6,056 nt of DNA from CF-13 sp035279665 (GTDB lineage Bacteria; Chloroflexota; Dormibacteria; CF-121): positions 1-6,056 of the forward strand of contig DATEHI010000137.1 of NCBI GenBank assembly GCA_035279665.1, read 5' to 3'. Each line of letters opens with the position of its first letter. The first letter of the stretch is position 1. A model generated the notes under the pieces. The model saw only the letters and a program-made list of their open reading frames with translations. It ran no database searches and was not told the origin of the DNA. Below are positions 1 to 6,056 of the stretch, one piece after another. The translations under genes were made by a program, and so were the position numbers.

Positions 1-2591
1 TCGGCCAGCAGCTCCTTGTCCAGGGTCAGCGCCTGCGCGCGCCGTTCCGCGAGCGGGGCGTCGCCCTCGTACATGTATTGGCCGATGTAGTCGAAGACCA
101 GGGTTGACGCAAAGGGTGACGCGCGCTCCGTGTCGACGACGACGGTGCGGACCTGCCGTGAGCGAATGGCGCTCATCAGGTCTCGCAGGCCGTCCATGTC
201 GAAGACGTCGCTCAGGCACTCGCGGTAGGTCTCGATCAGGATCGGGAACTCGGCGTGCTTGCTGGCGACCTGCAGCAGGTCATGGCTGCGCTGGCGCTGC
301 TGCCACAAGGGCGTGCGCTCACCCGGACGCCGCCTCGGCAGCAACAGCGCGCGGGCGGCGTTTTCGCGGAACCGCGAGGCGAAGAGCGCCGAACCGTGCA
401 GTTGCGACGTCACCAGCTCGCGGACCTCCTCGGGGTCAAGCAGCAGGTCATCGATGTCAGGTGCGCGGTCCGCCTCCGGCAGCCGCAGCGCGAAGCCGTC
501 GTCGGTGTAGATCATCTGGACTTCGAGGTCGAGGCGCTCCTGCATCCGCGCCCGCGCGGCCAGCGCCCAGGGGGCATGCACGCGAGCACCGAAGGGCGTC
601 AACACCGAAAGCCGCCAGTCGCCAAGCTGGTCACGAAATCGCTCGATGACGATCGTTCGGTCGGTCGGGACGGTGCCGGTAGCCGTGACCTGGTCCGAGA
701 GATAGTTGAGCAAGTTGGCGGCCGCCCGGTCATCGAAGCGCGACCGCTCGCGCAGCCGCGCGACGGCGTCATCGGGTTCCATGGCGGTCAGTTCGCGCAT
801 CGCCTCTCCCATGGCGCGGCCGACCTCGACCGGCCGTCCCAGCGCATCGCCATGCCAGAAGGCGATCCGGCCCGGCTCGCCGGGCGCGGGGGTGACCATG
901 ACCTGCGAGGGTGTGATGTCGGCGACCCGCCAGGTGGTGGCGCCCAGCACGAAGGTCTCGCCCGGTCGCATCTCGTAGACCATCTCTTCGTCCAGCTCGC
1001 CGACCTTCTTCCCGTCATCCAGCAGGTTCACGGAGAAAAGCCCGCGGTCCGGGATGGTGCCGCCACTGACGACGGCCAGACGCTGCGCGCCGGCGCGGCC
1101 ACGGATCTTCCCCTCCAACCGATCCCAGACGATGCGAGGCCGCAGCTCGGCGAATTCGTCTGAGGGATATCGCCCGCTCAGCATATCGAGCGTCGACTCG
1201 AGCGCGCGCGGCCCGAGGTCGCTGAAGGGATAGGCGCGATGCACCAGTTCCGAGAGAGCCGCGACCGACCAATCCTCCATCGCCGACATCGCGACGATTT
1301 GTTGGGCGAGGACGTCGAGCGGGTTGCGCGGGACGCGCGTGGTCTCGATCTCGCCGCGCAGCATCCGATCGACGACGACCGCCGTTTCGAGCAGGTCGCC
1401 GCGGTATTTGGGGAAGATGGTGCCCTTCGACGGCTCACCGACCGAATGGCCCGCGCGCCCGATTCGCTGGATGCCGCTGGCGACGCTGGTCGGCGACTCG
1501 ACCTGGATGACGAGGTCGACCGCACCCATGTCGATGCCCAGCTCGAGGCTGGAGGTCGCAACCAGCCCAGGTAGCCGGCCCGCCTTGAGCGCATCCTCTA
1601 TAAGGAGGCGCTGCTCCTTGGCGATCGATCCGTGGTGCGCTCGAACGAGCTCTTCGCTTGCCAGTTCGTTGATGGCTGCTGCGAGCCGCTCCGCCAGGCG
1701 GCGAGAGTTGACGAAGATGATGGTCGAGCGGTGCTCGCGAACCAGCTCGAGGATGCGGGGATGGATCGCCGGCCAGATGCTGCGACGCGGGCCTTCCTGC
1801 TCGGCCCCAATCACCGCTGCCGGTCCCGAGTACGTCTCCGTTCCCCGTTCGAGGTCCGCCATATCGTCGACCGGAACTTCGACTGTGATCTCCATCGGCT
1901 TGACACGACCGGCGTCGATGATGGTGACCTCGCGATTGGTGCCGCCGAGAAAGCGTGCCGTTTCCGTGAGGGGACGCTGGGTTGCCGAGAGCCCAATCCG
2001 TTGCGGCTCGGTCTTCGTGATCGCTGCAAGGCGCTCCAGGCTCAGCGCGAGGTGCGCGCCGCGCTTGGTGTCGGCCATCGAGTGGATCTCGTCGACGATC
2101 ACCCACCGGACGCTCGGCAAGATCTGGCGAGCCGCGCTCGTCAGCAGCAGGAACAGCGACTCCGGCGTCGTGATCAGGATGTCCGGCGGATGGTGCTCGA
2201 TCTGCCGGCGGTCACGCTGTGGCGTGTCGCCGGTGCGGATCGCGATCGTGATCGGCGACTGGTTGAGGCCCATCCGCTCGGCCTGCAGTCCGATGCCACG
2301 AAGCGGCGCCTGCAGGTTCCGCTCGATGTCCACGGTGAGGGCCTTCAGCGGGGAGATATAGAGGACGCGGCAGCGCGCGGCGTCCTCGGGGATGGGTTCC
2401 GTCGCGAGCCGGTCGATGCACCAGAAGAAAGCAGCGAGCGTCTTGCCGCTGCCGGTGGGCGCAGACATCAGCGTGTGCTGCCCTGCCGCGACAGCCCGCC
2501 AGCCCCCTGCCTGGACCTCGGTCGGCGCCGGGAAGGCGCCCGAGAACCAGGCCCGCGCCGCCGGCGAAAACAGGTCCAGACCAGTGGGCAT
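1..2591 (-). CDS. lhr: Lhr-family ATP-dependent helicase (large DExH helicase), C-terminus cut off by window edge
   Basis: This is a superfamily 2 helicase of the Lhr type. Characterised members are ATP-dependent 3'-to-5' translocases that unwind RNA:DNA or DNA duplexes and are linked to DNA repair; they act in the cytoplasm on nucleic acid. Visible in order: a Q-motif-like PTEVQ at residues 23-27; Walker A APTGSGKT at 44-51 (Lys50); DEIH at 167-170; SAT at 202-204; FVNSR at 293-297; ATSSLELGID at 345-354; QRIGRAGH at 375-382. The Lhr-specific part follows: GGTIPDRGLF, then VLGATTWRV and FWHGD (Trp579, near where the DNA-stacking tryptophan of mycobacterial Lhr would fall, from memory), and YMYEGDAPLAERRAQALTLD at the left edge. 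The frame is open for 863 codons, about the length of the Lhr core; full Lhr proteins are about 1,500 residues, so a C-terminal domain may lie outside. The ATG at 2591 has only a weak AAGG upstream, but the Q-motif region follows it at normal distance. It lies 31 bp downstream of the reductase gene, suggesting co-transcription. Confidence 0.95.
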   Translation of the reverse strand, partial: MPTGLDLFSPAARAWFSGAFPAPTEVQAGGWRAVAAGQHTLMSAPTGSGKTLAAFFWCIDRLATEPIPEDAARCRVLYISPLKALTVDIERNLQAPLRGIGLQAERMGLNQSPITIAIRTGDTPQRDRRQIEHHPPDILITTPESLFLLLTSAARQILPSVRWVIVDEIHSMADTKRGAHLALSLERLAAITKTEPQRIGLSATQRPLTETARFLGGTNREVTIIDAGRVKPMEITVEVPVDDMADLERGTETYSGPAAVIGAEQEGPRRSIWPAIHPRILELVREHRSTIIFVNSRRLAERLAAAINELASEELVRAHHGSIAKEQRLLIEDALKAGRLPGLVATSSLELGIDMGAVDLVIQVESPTSVASGIQRIGRAGHSVGEPSKGTIFPKYRGDLLETAVVVDRMLRGEIETTRVPRNPLDVLAQQIVAMSAMEDWSVAALSELVHRAYPFSDLGPRALESTLDMLSGRYPSDEFAELRPRIVWDRLEGKIRGRAGAQRLAVVSGGTIPDRGLFSVNLLDDGKKVGELDEEMVYEMRPGETFVLGATTWRVADITPSQVMVTPAPGEPGRIAFWHGDALGRPVEVGRAMGEAMRELTAMEPDDAVARLRERSRFDDRAAANLLNYLSDQVTATGTVPTDRTIVIERFRDQLGDWRLSVLTPFGARVHAPWALAARARMQERLDLEVQMIYTDDGFALRLPEADRAPDIDDLLLDPEEVRELVTSQLHGSALFASRFRENAARALLLPRRRPGERTPLWQQRQRSHDLLQVASKHAEFPILIETYRECLSDVFDMDGLRDLMSAIRSRQVRTVVVDTERASPFASTLVFDYIGQYMYEGDAPLAERRAQALTLDKELLA

Positions 2592-2622
2592 AGGCCTTAG
2601 TTTATTGCCGCAGGCCGGTAGG

Positions 2623-3627
2623 TCAAAACCTGAAGTGCTGCAGTAGCTCCTCGGGACTCAGATGGCGCCCGGTGGCGAAGACCGCCTGGCCCTGCTCCAA
2701 CAATCCGGTGTTGAATGGCGTCGGGCGGCCGATCTGTTTGCCGAGTGTGACGATCTCGCCGTTCAGGTAATCGAGCTCGCTGCTGGAACCACGCTGAAGG
2801 CTCTGCAGGGTCGACGGGCCATAGGTGCTGTCCGCCGGGAAGTTCCCGGCCAGCCTGCTTCCGAAGATGCGGTAGCTGAGCGACATGGGAAGGGTCGACA
2901 TCAGACGAAAGGTCCGAGCCCGTCGGCTTTGATCGAGACCGAAGCCGCCAAGCTGCGCAGTCCTGACACCCTCTCGGATCGTGGCAATCGATAGCCGCGC
3001 CAGACCCGGGTGGCGCAGCGCCTTGCCGATCGGCAACCCGGTAATCGCCATGATGGCGTTGTTGAGGTTGGCCATCAGCTTGGTCCAGCGGGCACGGGCG
3101 ATATCGGGGGCGATCACTACCCTCAGGGCAGGGCTGAGCAACTCCACCACCGAGTCGACCCGGGCGGCTGCCTCGGGAAAGGGCGCTCCCACCTGCAAGA
3201 ACTCGCGGGTGTTCTGCTCGACCACGCCCGGTTCGAGATAGGTCGCGCTGATATTGAGGACGCATCCTACGATCCGACCGCGTCCCAGGATGTCCGCCGC
3301 CTCGCGGTCCGACCGAACGCCGTTCTGCATCGTGACGACGGTGCCATCGGAGTTCTTCTGGGCAATCATCCGGCACGCGTCCTGAACATCTTGAGACTTG
3401 ACCGTGAGCAGGATGATGTCGGCTGGCCCATCCAGGCTTGTCGCGGCCGGCAGCTGGACGACCTGCGAATCCTGAAGGCCCTTTACCTGGAGCCCGTTTG
3501 CCCGAATCGCGTCGACCTGCGCCTCGCGTCCGATCAGCTGGACGGTAAAGCCACCTTCGTGGAGCCGCGCTCCCACCAAACTCCCGATCGCGCCGGCTCC
3601 GTAGACCACTACCTGCACGATGCCCAT
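2623..3627 (-). CDS. Ketopantoate reductase family protein (2-dehydropantoate 2-reductase-like, ApbA/PanE)
   Basis: A complete 334-residue cytoplasmic NAD(P)H-dependent oxidoreductase. True PanE reduces 2-dehydropantoate to pantoate in pantothenate and coenzyme A synthesis. The N-terminal Rossmann fold has the dinucleotide motif GAGAIG at 10-15, TVKSQD at 75-80 and MQNGV at 100-104. The C-terminal helical domain has WTKLMANLNNA at 181-191, with Lys183 as the expected catalytic lysine and Asn187 conserved, and SSSELDYLNGEI at 281-292, with Glu284 at the position of the substrate-binding Glu. Compared with E. coli PanE (about 303 residues, recalled), the second pocket Asn is Ala191 and the Asp of the SMxQD segment is Ser276, so the substrate may not be ketopantoate. 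Hence no gene symbol is given. The ATG at 3627 is preferred because the Rossmann strand begins directly after it; a GGGAG sits only 3 bases upstream. It reads divergently from the YggT gene and leads into the helicase gene. Confidence 0.9.
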   Translation of the reverse strand: MGIVQVVVYGAGAIGSLVGARLHEGGFTVQLIGREAQVDAIRANGLQVKGLQDSQVVQLPAATSLDGPADIILLTVKSQDVQDACRMIAQKNSDGTVVTMQNGVRSDREAADILGRGRIVGCVLNISATYLEPGVVEQNTREFLQVGAPFPEAAARVDSVVELLSPALRVVIAPDIARARWTKLMANLNNAIMAITGLPIGKALRHPGLARLSIATIREGVRTAQLGGFGLDQSRRARTFRLMSTLPMSLSYRIFGSRLAGNFPADSTYGPSTLQSLQRGSSSELDYLNGEIVTLGKQIGRPTPFNTGLLEQGQAVFATGRHLSPEELLQHFRF

Positions 3628-3630
3628 TCT

Positions 3631-3656
3631 CTCCCGCTGCAGCGGTTCGCCTCCTT
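3631..3656 (-). promoter_or_regulatory. Two Shine-Dalgarno-like sites upstream of the reductase gene; start-deciding
   Basis: Reading the minus strand, a strong AAGGAGG (3656-3650) is followed after 7 bases by an in-frame CTG (3642-3640) and, 15 bases later, by the ATG at 3627. A weaker GGGAG (3635-3631) lies just 3 bases before that ATG. The strong site is 22 bases from the ATG, too far for normal use, while the near one is tight. The protein-family evidence favours the ATG; the spacing of the strong site would fit the CTG, which adds five residues. Confidence 0.4.
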
Positions 3657-3726
3657 CCCTTTCAGGCCGCGTCGCGCACCCTGCAAACGGACGGGAAGTC
3701 AGCCCGCCGAATGGATCGTCTGCGTT

Positions 3727-3740
3727 GCACGATAATGTGC
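3727..3740. repeat. 14-bp dyad GCAC-N6-GTGC in the divergent intergenic region
   Basis: The sequence GCAC GATAAT GTGC is a perfect 4-bp inverted repeat around a 6-base AT-rich spacer, ending directly at the candidate -10 element (3741-3746). Dyads of this size overlapping a promoter are often operators for dimeric repressors, but the arms are short. I assign no regulator. Confidence 0.3.
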
Positions 3741-3746
3741 TAATAT
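3738..3746 (+). promoter_or_regulatory. Candidate extended -10 promoter for the YggT-family gene
   Basis: TGC-TAATAT has the TGn extension plus a -10 hexamer matching TATAAT at four of six positions, in an AT-rich patch within GC-rich DNA. No good -35 is present 17 bases upstream (GTCTGC), which an extended -10 can tolerate. Transcription would begin near 3752-3754, placing the leader stem-loop at the very 5' end of the mRNA. This is inferred from sequence only. Confidence 0.4.
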
Positions 3747-3756
3747 GTCTGTAGCG

Positions 3757-3792
3757 TTTGAGCCACGCTTCATACCCATCTGCGGGCTCAAA
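3757..3792 (+). promoter_or_regulatory. 5'-UTR stem-loop abutting the ribosome-binding site of the YggT-family gene
   Basis: TTTGAGCC (3757-3764) is perfectly complementary to GGCTCAAA (3785-3792). The stem extends inward by CGC/GCG (3766-3768 with 3782-3784) across a single bulged A, closing a 13-base loop. The last stem base touches the Shine-Dalgarno GGAGAAGG (3793-3800). An alternative hairpin, AGCGT (3753-3757) with ACGCT (3765-3769), would place TTGAGCC in its loop. The two folds exclude each other, or could combine as a pseudoknot. There is no U-tract after the stem, so it is not an intrinsic terminator. Possible roles are mRNA 5'-end protection or control of ribosome access. Confidence 0.5.
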
Positions 3793-3803
3793 GGAGAAGG
3801 ATC

Positions 3804-4241
3804 ATGCCTGACTCATACGATCGCGAAGTCGTACGACAGGAGACGACCGCTGGCGAGCCGGTACGGCCGGTCGCACCCGTTACGCCCGTAACGACCACCT
3901 CGACCTCGCGGACGGCTGTCTACCGTGAGGGCGGCTACAACACCCGTGCGATCCAGGCCGTCTGGTGGATCGTCGGTTTCATCGATGTCCTGATCGCGAT
4001 TCGCTTCGTGCTCAAGTTGTTTGGCGCGAATCCGGCCCCATTTGTCCGGTTCATGTACGACGTGACCTGGCCGCTGGTGGCGCCCTTCCACGGGATCTTC
4101 AACACCGCTCAGGAAGGCAAATCGATTCTCGAGCCGGAGTCACTGGTCGCGATGGCGATCTACGCTCTCATCGGATGGGGCATCGTGTCGCTCATCCGGC
4201 TCCTGTCTCGCCCGCGCTCGACCACGACCGTCGTCGACTGA
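3804..4241 (+). CDS. YggT/YlmG-family small integral membrane protein
   Basis: A complete 145-residue protein. Residues 1-48 form a polar Pro/Thr/Val-rich, probably disordered tail containing PVRPVAPVTPVTTTSTSRT. Two hydrophobic segments follow, at about 50-72 and 112-134. Between them lies the family signature RFVLKLFGANPAPFVRF (67-83), then VTWPLVAPFHGIF (87-99). The protein ends in a basic RPRST stretch and TTVVD. YggT/YlmG proteins sit in the cytoplasmic membrane; members are often found near cell-division genes (sepF, ftsZ) in Gram-positives and cyanobacteria, and E. coli YggT has been tied to osmotic tolerance, but the molecular role is unsettled. Here there is no division-gene neighbour. 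The start is supported by GGAG at 3793-3796, 7 bases upstream. It appears monocistronic, with its own promoter candidate, structured leader and terminator. Only one YggT repeat is present; some homologues carry two. Confidence 0.85.
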   Translation: MPDSYDREVVRQETTAGEPVRPVAPVTPVTTTSTSRTAVYREGGYNTRAIQAVWWIVGFIDVLIAIRFVLKLFGANPAPFVRFMYDVTWPLVAPFHGIFNTAQEGKSILEPESLVAMAIYALIGWGIVSLIRLLSRPRSTTTVVD

Positions 4242-4262
4242 CCTGGCTGAGTCTGCTGTATG

Positions 4263-4290
4263 AAGCCGCCCCAAGTGGGGCGGCTTTTCT
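4263..4290 (+). terminator. Rho-independent terminator after the YggT-family gene
   Basis: AAGCCGCCCC (4263-4272) pairs perfectly with GGGGCGGCTT (4277-4286) around an AAGT loop, followed by TTTT at 4285-4288 and a further T-rich stretch (CTATTT). It begins 21 bases after the stop codon. A T-tract is present only on the plus strand side, so it acts on plus-strand transcription. It separates the YggT gene from the secreted-protein gene. Confidence 0.93.
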
Positions 4291-4372
4291 ATTTGTGACG
4301 TCGACCTGCGTGGTTGATTTTTCGCGCTGGGTAGCGACCGTCCCGACAAAATCGCTCCTTACCTGTTTTCTA

Positions 4373-4401
4373 TTGACACCGCCTCAGGGCCGCGTCATAT
4401 T
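4373..4401 (+). promoter_or_regulatory. Sigma-70-type promoter for the secreted-protein gene
   Basis: A consensus -35 TTGACA (4373-4378) is followed after exactly 17 bases by CATATT (4396-4401), which matches TATAAT at four of six positions. Transcription would start near 4408, giving a leader of about 38 bases. Its position downstream of an intrinsic terminator supports independent transcription of the gene at 4446. Confidence 0.65.
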
Positions 4402-4434
4402 CCGATCATCTTTCGGCATTAGCGGGGGTTTGGG

Positions 4435-4439
4435 GGAGG
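4435..4439 (+). promoter_or_regulatory. Strong Shine-Dalgarno fixing the start of the secreted-protein gene
   Basis: GGAGG inside a GGGGGAGGAAA run lies 6 bases before the ATG at 4446. With the signal peptide beginning immediately afterwards, this settles the start codon. Confidence 0.7.
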
Positions 4440-4445
4440 AAAGTC

Positions 4446-6056
4446 ATGTCAGCCAACCATCTATCGTTTGCGCGTTCGCGCCTTGCGCGCCGCGTACTGA
4501 TCCGCGGGCCCGTGCTCGCCATTGGCGCCCTGGTCGTCCTGCTCGCTCAGGTCGGTGCTGGTGCCGCGCCGGGTCGGCCCGTTTCAGCCGCGGGGGCGAA
4601 GAGCATTCTCCATCCGGTTGGGCGCGCCCAGGTGACGACAATGCGCACGACAGGCTACTCTCCTCCCGCGCACGCGGGCGTGGTTCCCGTTCGCGCGATG
4701 AATCCGGCCGCGCTCGCAGCGGCGAAGCGCCGCGCCGATGCAGCCGCGATCAGCGCCTTGCCGACGATCCCCTCTCAAGCTGCACGCGGACCGGTGGCCC
4801 GGGAACCGTCGGCCGCGATCTTGAACAATCTCAATCAGCCCGGTTTATCGGCTTCCGACGAAGGTAACGGGGTTACGCCGCCGGACACCACCGGCGCCAT
4901 CGGTCCCAACTTTTACGTGGAGTTCGTCAACCAGTATGTCGGAGTGTTCGACCGCAACACCCTGGCCCGCGTCGCTGCGCTTGACCTGGCGAGCTTTGTC
5001 GGCGCCCCGTCCGGGCTCACCACGACCGATGTGCAGATCCAATGGGATCCTCAGTCGATGCGCTGGGTCTATGCGCTGATCGGCTTCCAGACAAGCAACA
5101 ACTACGTGCTCTTCGGTTGGACGAAGACCGCCGACCCGAGCAGCCTGCCAGGCGGTTGGTGCCGCTACGGCGTCGGCACCGGGAGCAGCCTGAACGACTA
5201 TCCCAAGCTGGGGCACGACGCCAACTTCATCACGATCGGCGCCAACGTGTCCAGCGACACGGTGCCGACCTACCCCTTCGTCACCGCCAACATCTGGGCT
5301 ATCCCCAAGCCGCTCGCCGGCGACACGTCCTGCAGTTCGCCGGTATCCGCCTGGTACTTCGCCGACGCCACGCATCTCCTGCACAACGCGGACGGCTCGC
5401 TCGCCTTCACGCCGGTGCCAGCCAATACCGCGGACGGATCATCGCCCGGATACATCGTCGGCGCCCATGACGATTCGACTGCGCCACAGTCGAAGGTCAT
5501 GGTCTGGCATTTCGCGCCCGGACCAACGTTGGTCGCCGATGGTGACATAACCGTTGGAACGTTCAGCGTTCCACCGAGCGTGCCACAACCGGGCACGACC
5601 TACCTTCTCGACAGCCTGGACGGACGCCTGACCCAGGCGGTTCAACTTCGCGACCCGTCCGCTGGAGGCGTCGAGGCGGTCTGGACCCAGCACACCGTGG
5701 CTGGGGCAAGCGGGCGCGCGGTGGTCCGTTGGGATGAGTTCGCACCGTCGACGCTCACCGTGCTCCAGGAGGGCGAGATCGGCAGTGCCACGGACCACAT
5801 CTTCAATGGCGCGATTTCGCCATCATCTGCCGGCAGCGCAGCCGGGGTCTTTTACAACCGGGGAAGTGGGTCGACGTTGGCCCTGATCGGCGCGCAGGCC
5901 CGCCAGAGCACGACGCCGCCGGGCCAGATGGACGCCGGTGAAGTCGTCCTTGGGAGCAGTGCGACATTCGACCAGGAGACCCTCTTCCAGGGCAACTGCA
6001 CGACCAACCCGTGCCGGTGGGGCGATTACTCCGGGGCGTCGCCCGACCCGAGCAAT
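4446..6056 (+). CDS. Secreted protein of unknown function with PPDTTGAIGPN motif, C-terminus cut off by window edge
   Basis: The frame is open for 537 codons and continues past the right edge. Residues 1-41 look like a signal peptide: an Arg-rich start (RSRLARRVLIR), a hydrophobic core GPVLAIGALVVLLAQVGAGA and an Ala-rich cleavage region, so the protein is probably exported. Residues 42-135 are Ala/Pro-rich and low in complexity, resembling a propeptide or linker. The conserved-looking part begins with DEGNGVTPPDTTGAIGPN (138-155) and YVEFVNQYVGVFDR (157-170), a pattern I recall from uncharacterised exported bacterial proteins. Beta-rich sequence follows with scattered aromatic and Gly/Asp motifs (WDPQSMRWVYA, MVWHFAPG). 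The visible part ends with CRWGDYSGASPDP (523-535). Cysteines 239, 296, 518 and 523 could form disulfides. A beta-propeller-like fold is plausible but inferred. I recognise no catalytic motif. It has its own promoter and strong ribosome-binding site; no partner gene is visible. Confidence 0.85.
   Translation, partial: MSANHLSFARSRLARRVLIRGPVLAIGALVVLLAQVGAGAAPGRPVSAAGAKSILHPVGRAQVTTMRTTGYSPPAHAGVVPVRAMNPAALAAAKRRADAAAISALPTIPSQAARGPVAREPSAAILNNLNQPGLSASDEGNGVTPPDTTGAIGPNFYVEFVNQYVGVFDRNTLARVAALDLASFVGAPSGLTTTDVQIQWDPQSMRWVYALIGFQTSNNYVLFGWTKTADPSSLPGGWCRYGVGTGSSLNDYPKLGHDANFITIGANVSSDTVPTYPFVTANIWAIPKPLAGDTSCSSPVSAWYFADATHLLHNADGSLAFTPVPANTADGSSPGYIVGAHDDSTAPQSKVMVWHFAPGPTLVADGDITVGTFSVPPSVPQPGTTYLLDSLDGRLTQAVQLRDPSAGGVEAVWTQHTVAGASGRAVVRWDEFAPSTLTVLQEGEIGSATDHIFNGAISPSSAGSAAGVFYNRGSGSTLALIGAQARQSTTPPGQMDAGEVVLGSSATFDQETLFQGNCTTNPCRWGDYSGASPDPSN

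Noticed and set aside
255..1163. Plus-strand open frame of 302 codons opposite the helicase
   Set aside because: It is a mirror of the Lhr coding strand in GC-rich DNA. The minus frame contains uninterrupted Lhr motifs, while this one has low-complexity Arg/Gly/Pro sequence and no family signature.
1435..2106. Minus-strand frame of 223 codons inside the helicase gene
   Set aside because: It is an out-of-frame reading of the same stretch that in the correct frame encodes helicase motifs DEIH through QRIGRAGH.
1324..2600. Two long overlapping plus-strand frames (1324-2361 and 1632-2600)
   Set aside because: Both lie fully or almost fully opposite the helicase motif region, overlap each other and encode Arg/Ser-rich sequence typical of antisense shadows.
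2597..3376. Minus-strand frame of 259 codons overlapping the reductase
   Set aside because: It is an alternate frame of the reductase gene with no recognisable domain. The frame at 2623-3627 has the full GAGAIG and Lys/Asn/Glu active-site pattern.
3010..3735. Plus-strand frame of 241 codons opposite the reductase
   Set aside because: An antisense shadow lacking motifs, and it runs into the divergent promoter region.
3725..3743. Resemblance of the GCAC/GTGCTAA dyad to a CIRCE (HrcA) element
   Set aside because: CIRCE has TTAGCACTC-N9-GAGTGCTAA. Here the TC/GA bases are absent and the spacing is much shorter.
4446..4570. Tat-type signal peptide in the secreted protein
   Set aside because: An Arg pair is present (ARRVLI), but the preceding Ser/Thr and the FLK pattern are missing and further arginines follow, so a Sec signal is more likely.
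3965..4867. Plus-strand frame of 300 codons spanning the YggT gene end and the next gene start
   Set aside because: It reads through the YggT gene out of frame, the intrinsic terminator and the promoter at 4373, and then the signal peptide gene out of frame.
4845..5384. Minus-strand frames opposite the secreted protein (also 5270-5596 and 5439-5798)
   Set aside because: Antisense shadows without family features. The plus frame is continuous from a signal peptide to the window edge.
1..6056. CRISPR arrays, IS elements, tRNAs or a defence-type gene cluster
   Set aside because: No regularly spaced repeats, transposase motifs, tRNA-like cloverleaf or toxin/nuclease partners were found. Lhr alone is a housekeeping repair-type helicase and not evidence of a defence system.

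Overview
The window is GC-rich bacterial chromosome with four protein-coding genes and short intergenic regions. Codon use is uniformly GC-rich. The set comprises a long Lhr helicase, a YggT protein with a Pro/Thr-rich tail, and a large secreted protein carrying a PPDTTGAIGPN-type motif. It would fit a Chloroflexota-type or related high-GC soil/sediment lineage, or an actinobacterium. That placement is an impression from gene style, not a measured result. No rRNA, tRNA, CRISPR array, insertion sequence or phage gene was seen.

Layout. Positions 1-2591 (minus) hold the N-terminal 863 codons of an Lhr-family superfamily 2 helicase, which runs off the left edge. This is the largest gene in the window, and most other open frames over it are shadows. 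Thirty-one bases upstream, on the same strand, lies a complete ketopantoate-reductase-family oxidoreductase (2623-3627). The two are probably co-transcribed. A 176-bp divergent intergenic region (3628-3803) follows. It contains a likely extended -10 promoter and a well-formed 5'-UTR stem-loop abutting the ribosome-binding site of a small YggT-family membrane protein (3804-4241, plus). That gene ends in a textbook intrinsic terminator (4263-4290). A 204-bp gap then carries a good sigma-70-type promoter (TTGACA-17-CATATT) and a strong Shine-Dalgarno. These precede a secreted protein of unknown function (4446 to the right edge, plus), also incomplete.

Functionally the window looks like three independent units: reductase plus helicase; YggT membrane protein; secreted protein. 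I see no evidence of a new multi-gene system. The most unusual elements are the structured leader of the YggT gene, the large secreted protein of unknown function, and the substituted substrate-pocket positions of the ketopantoate-reductase-like enzyme.
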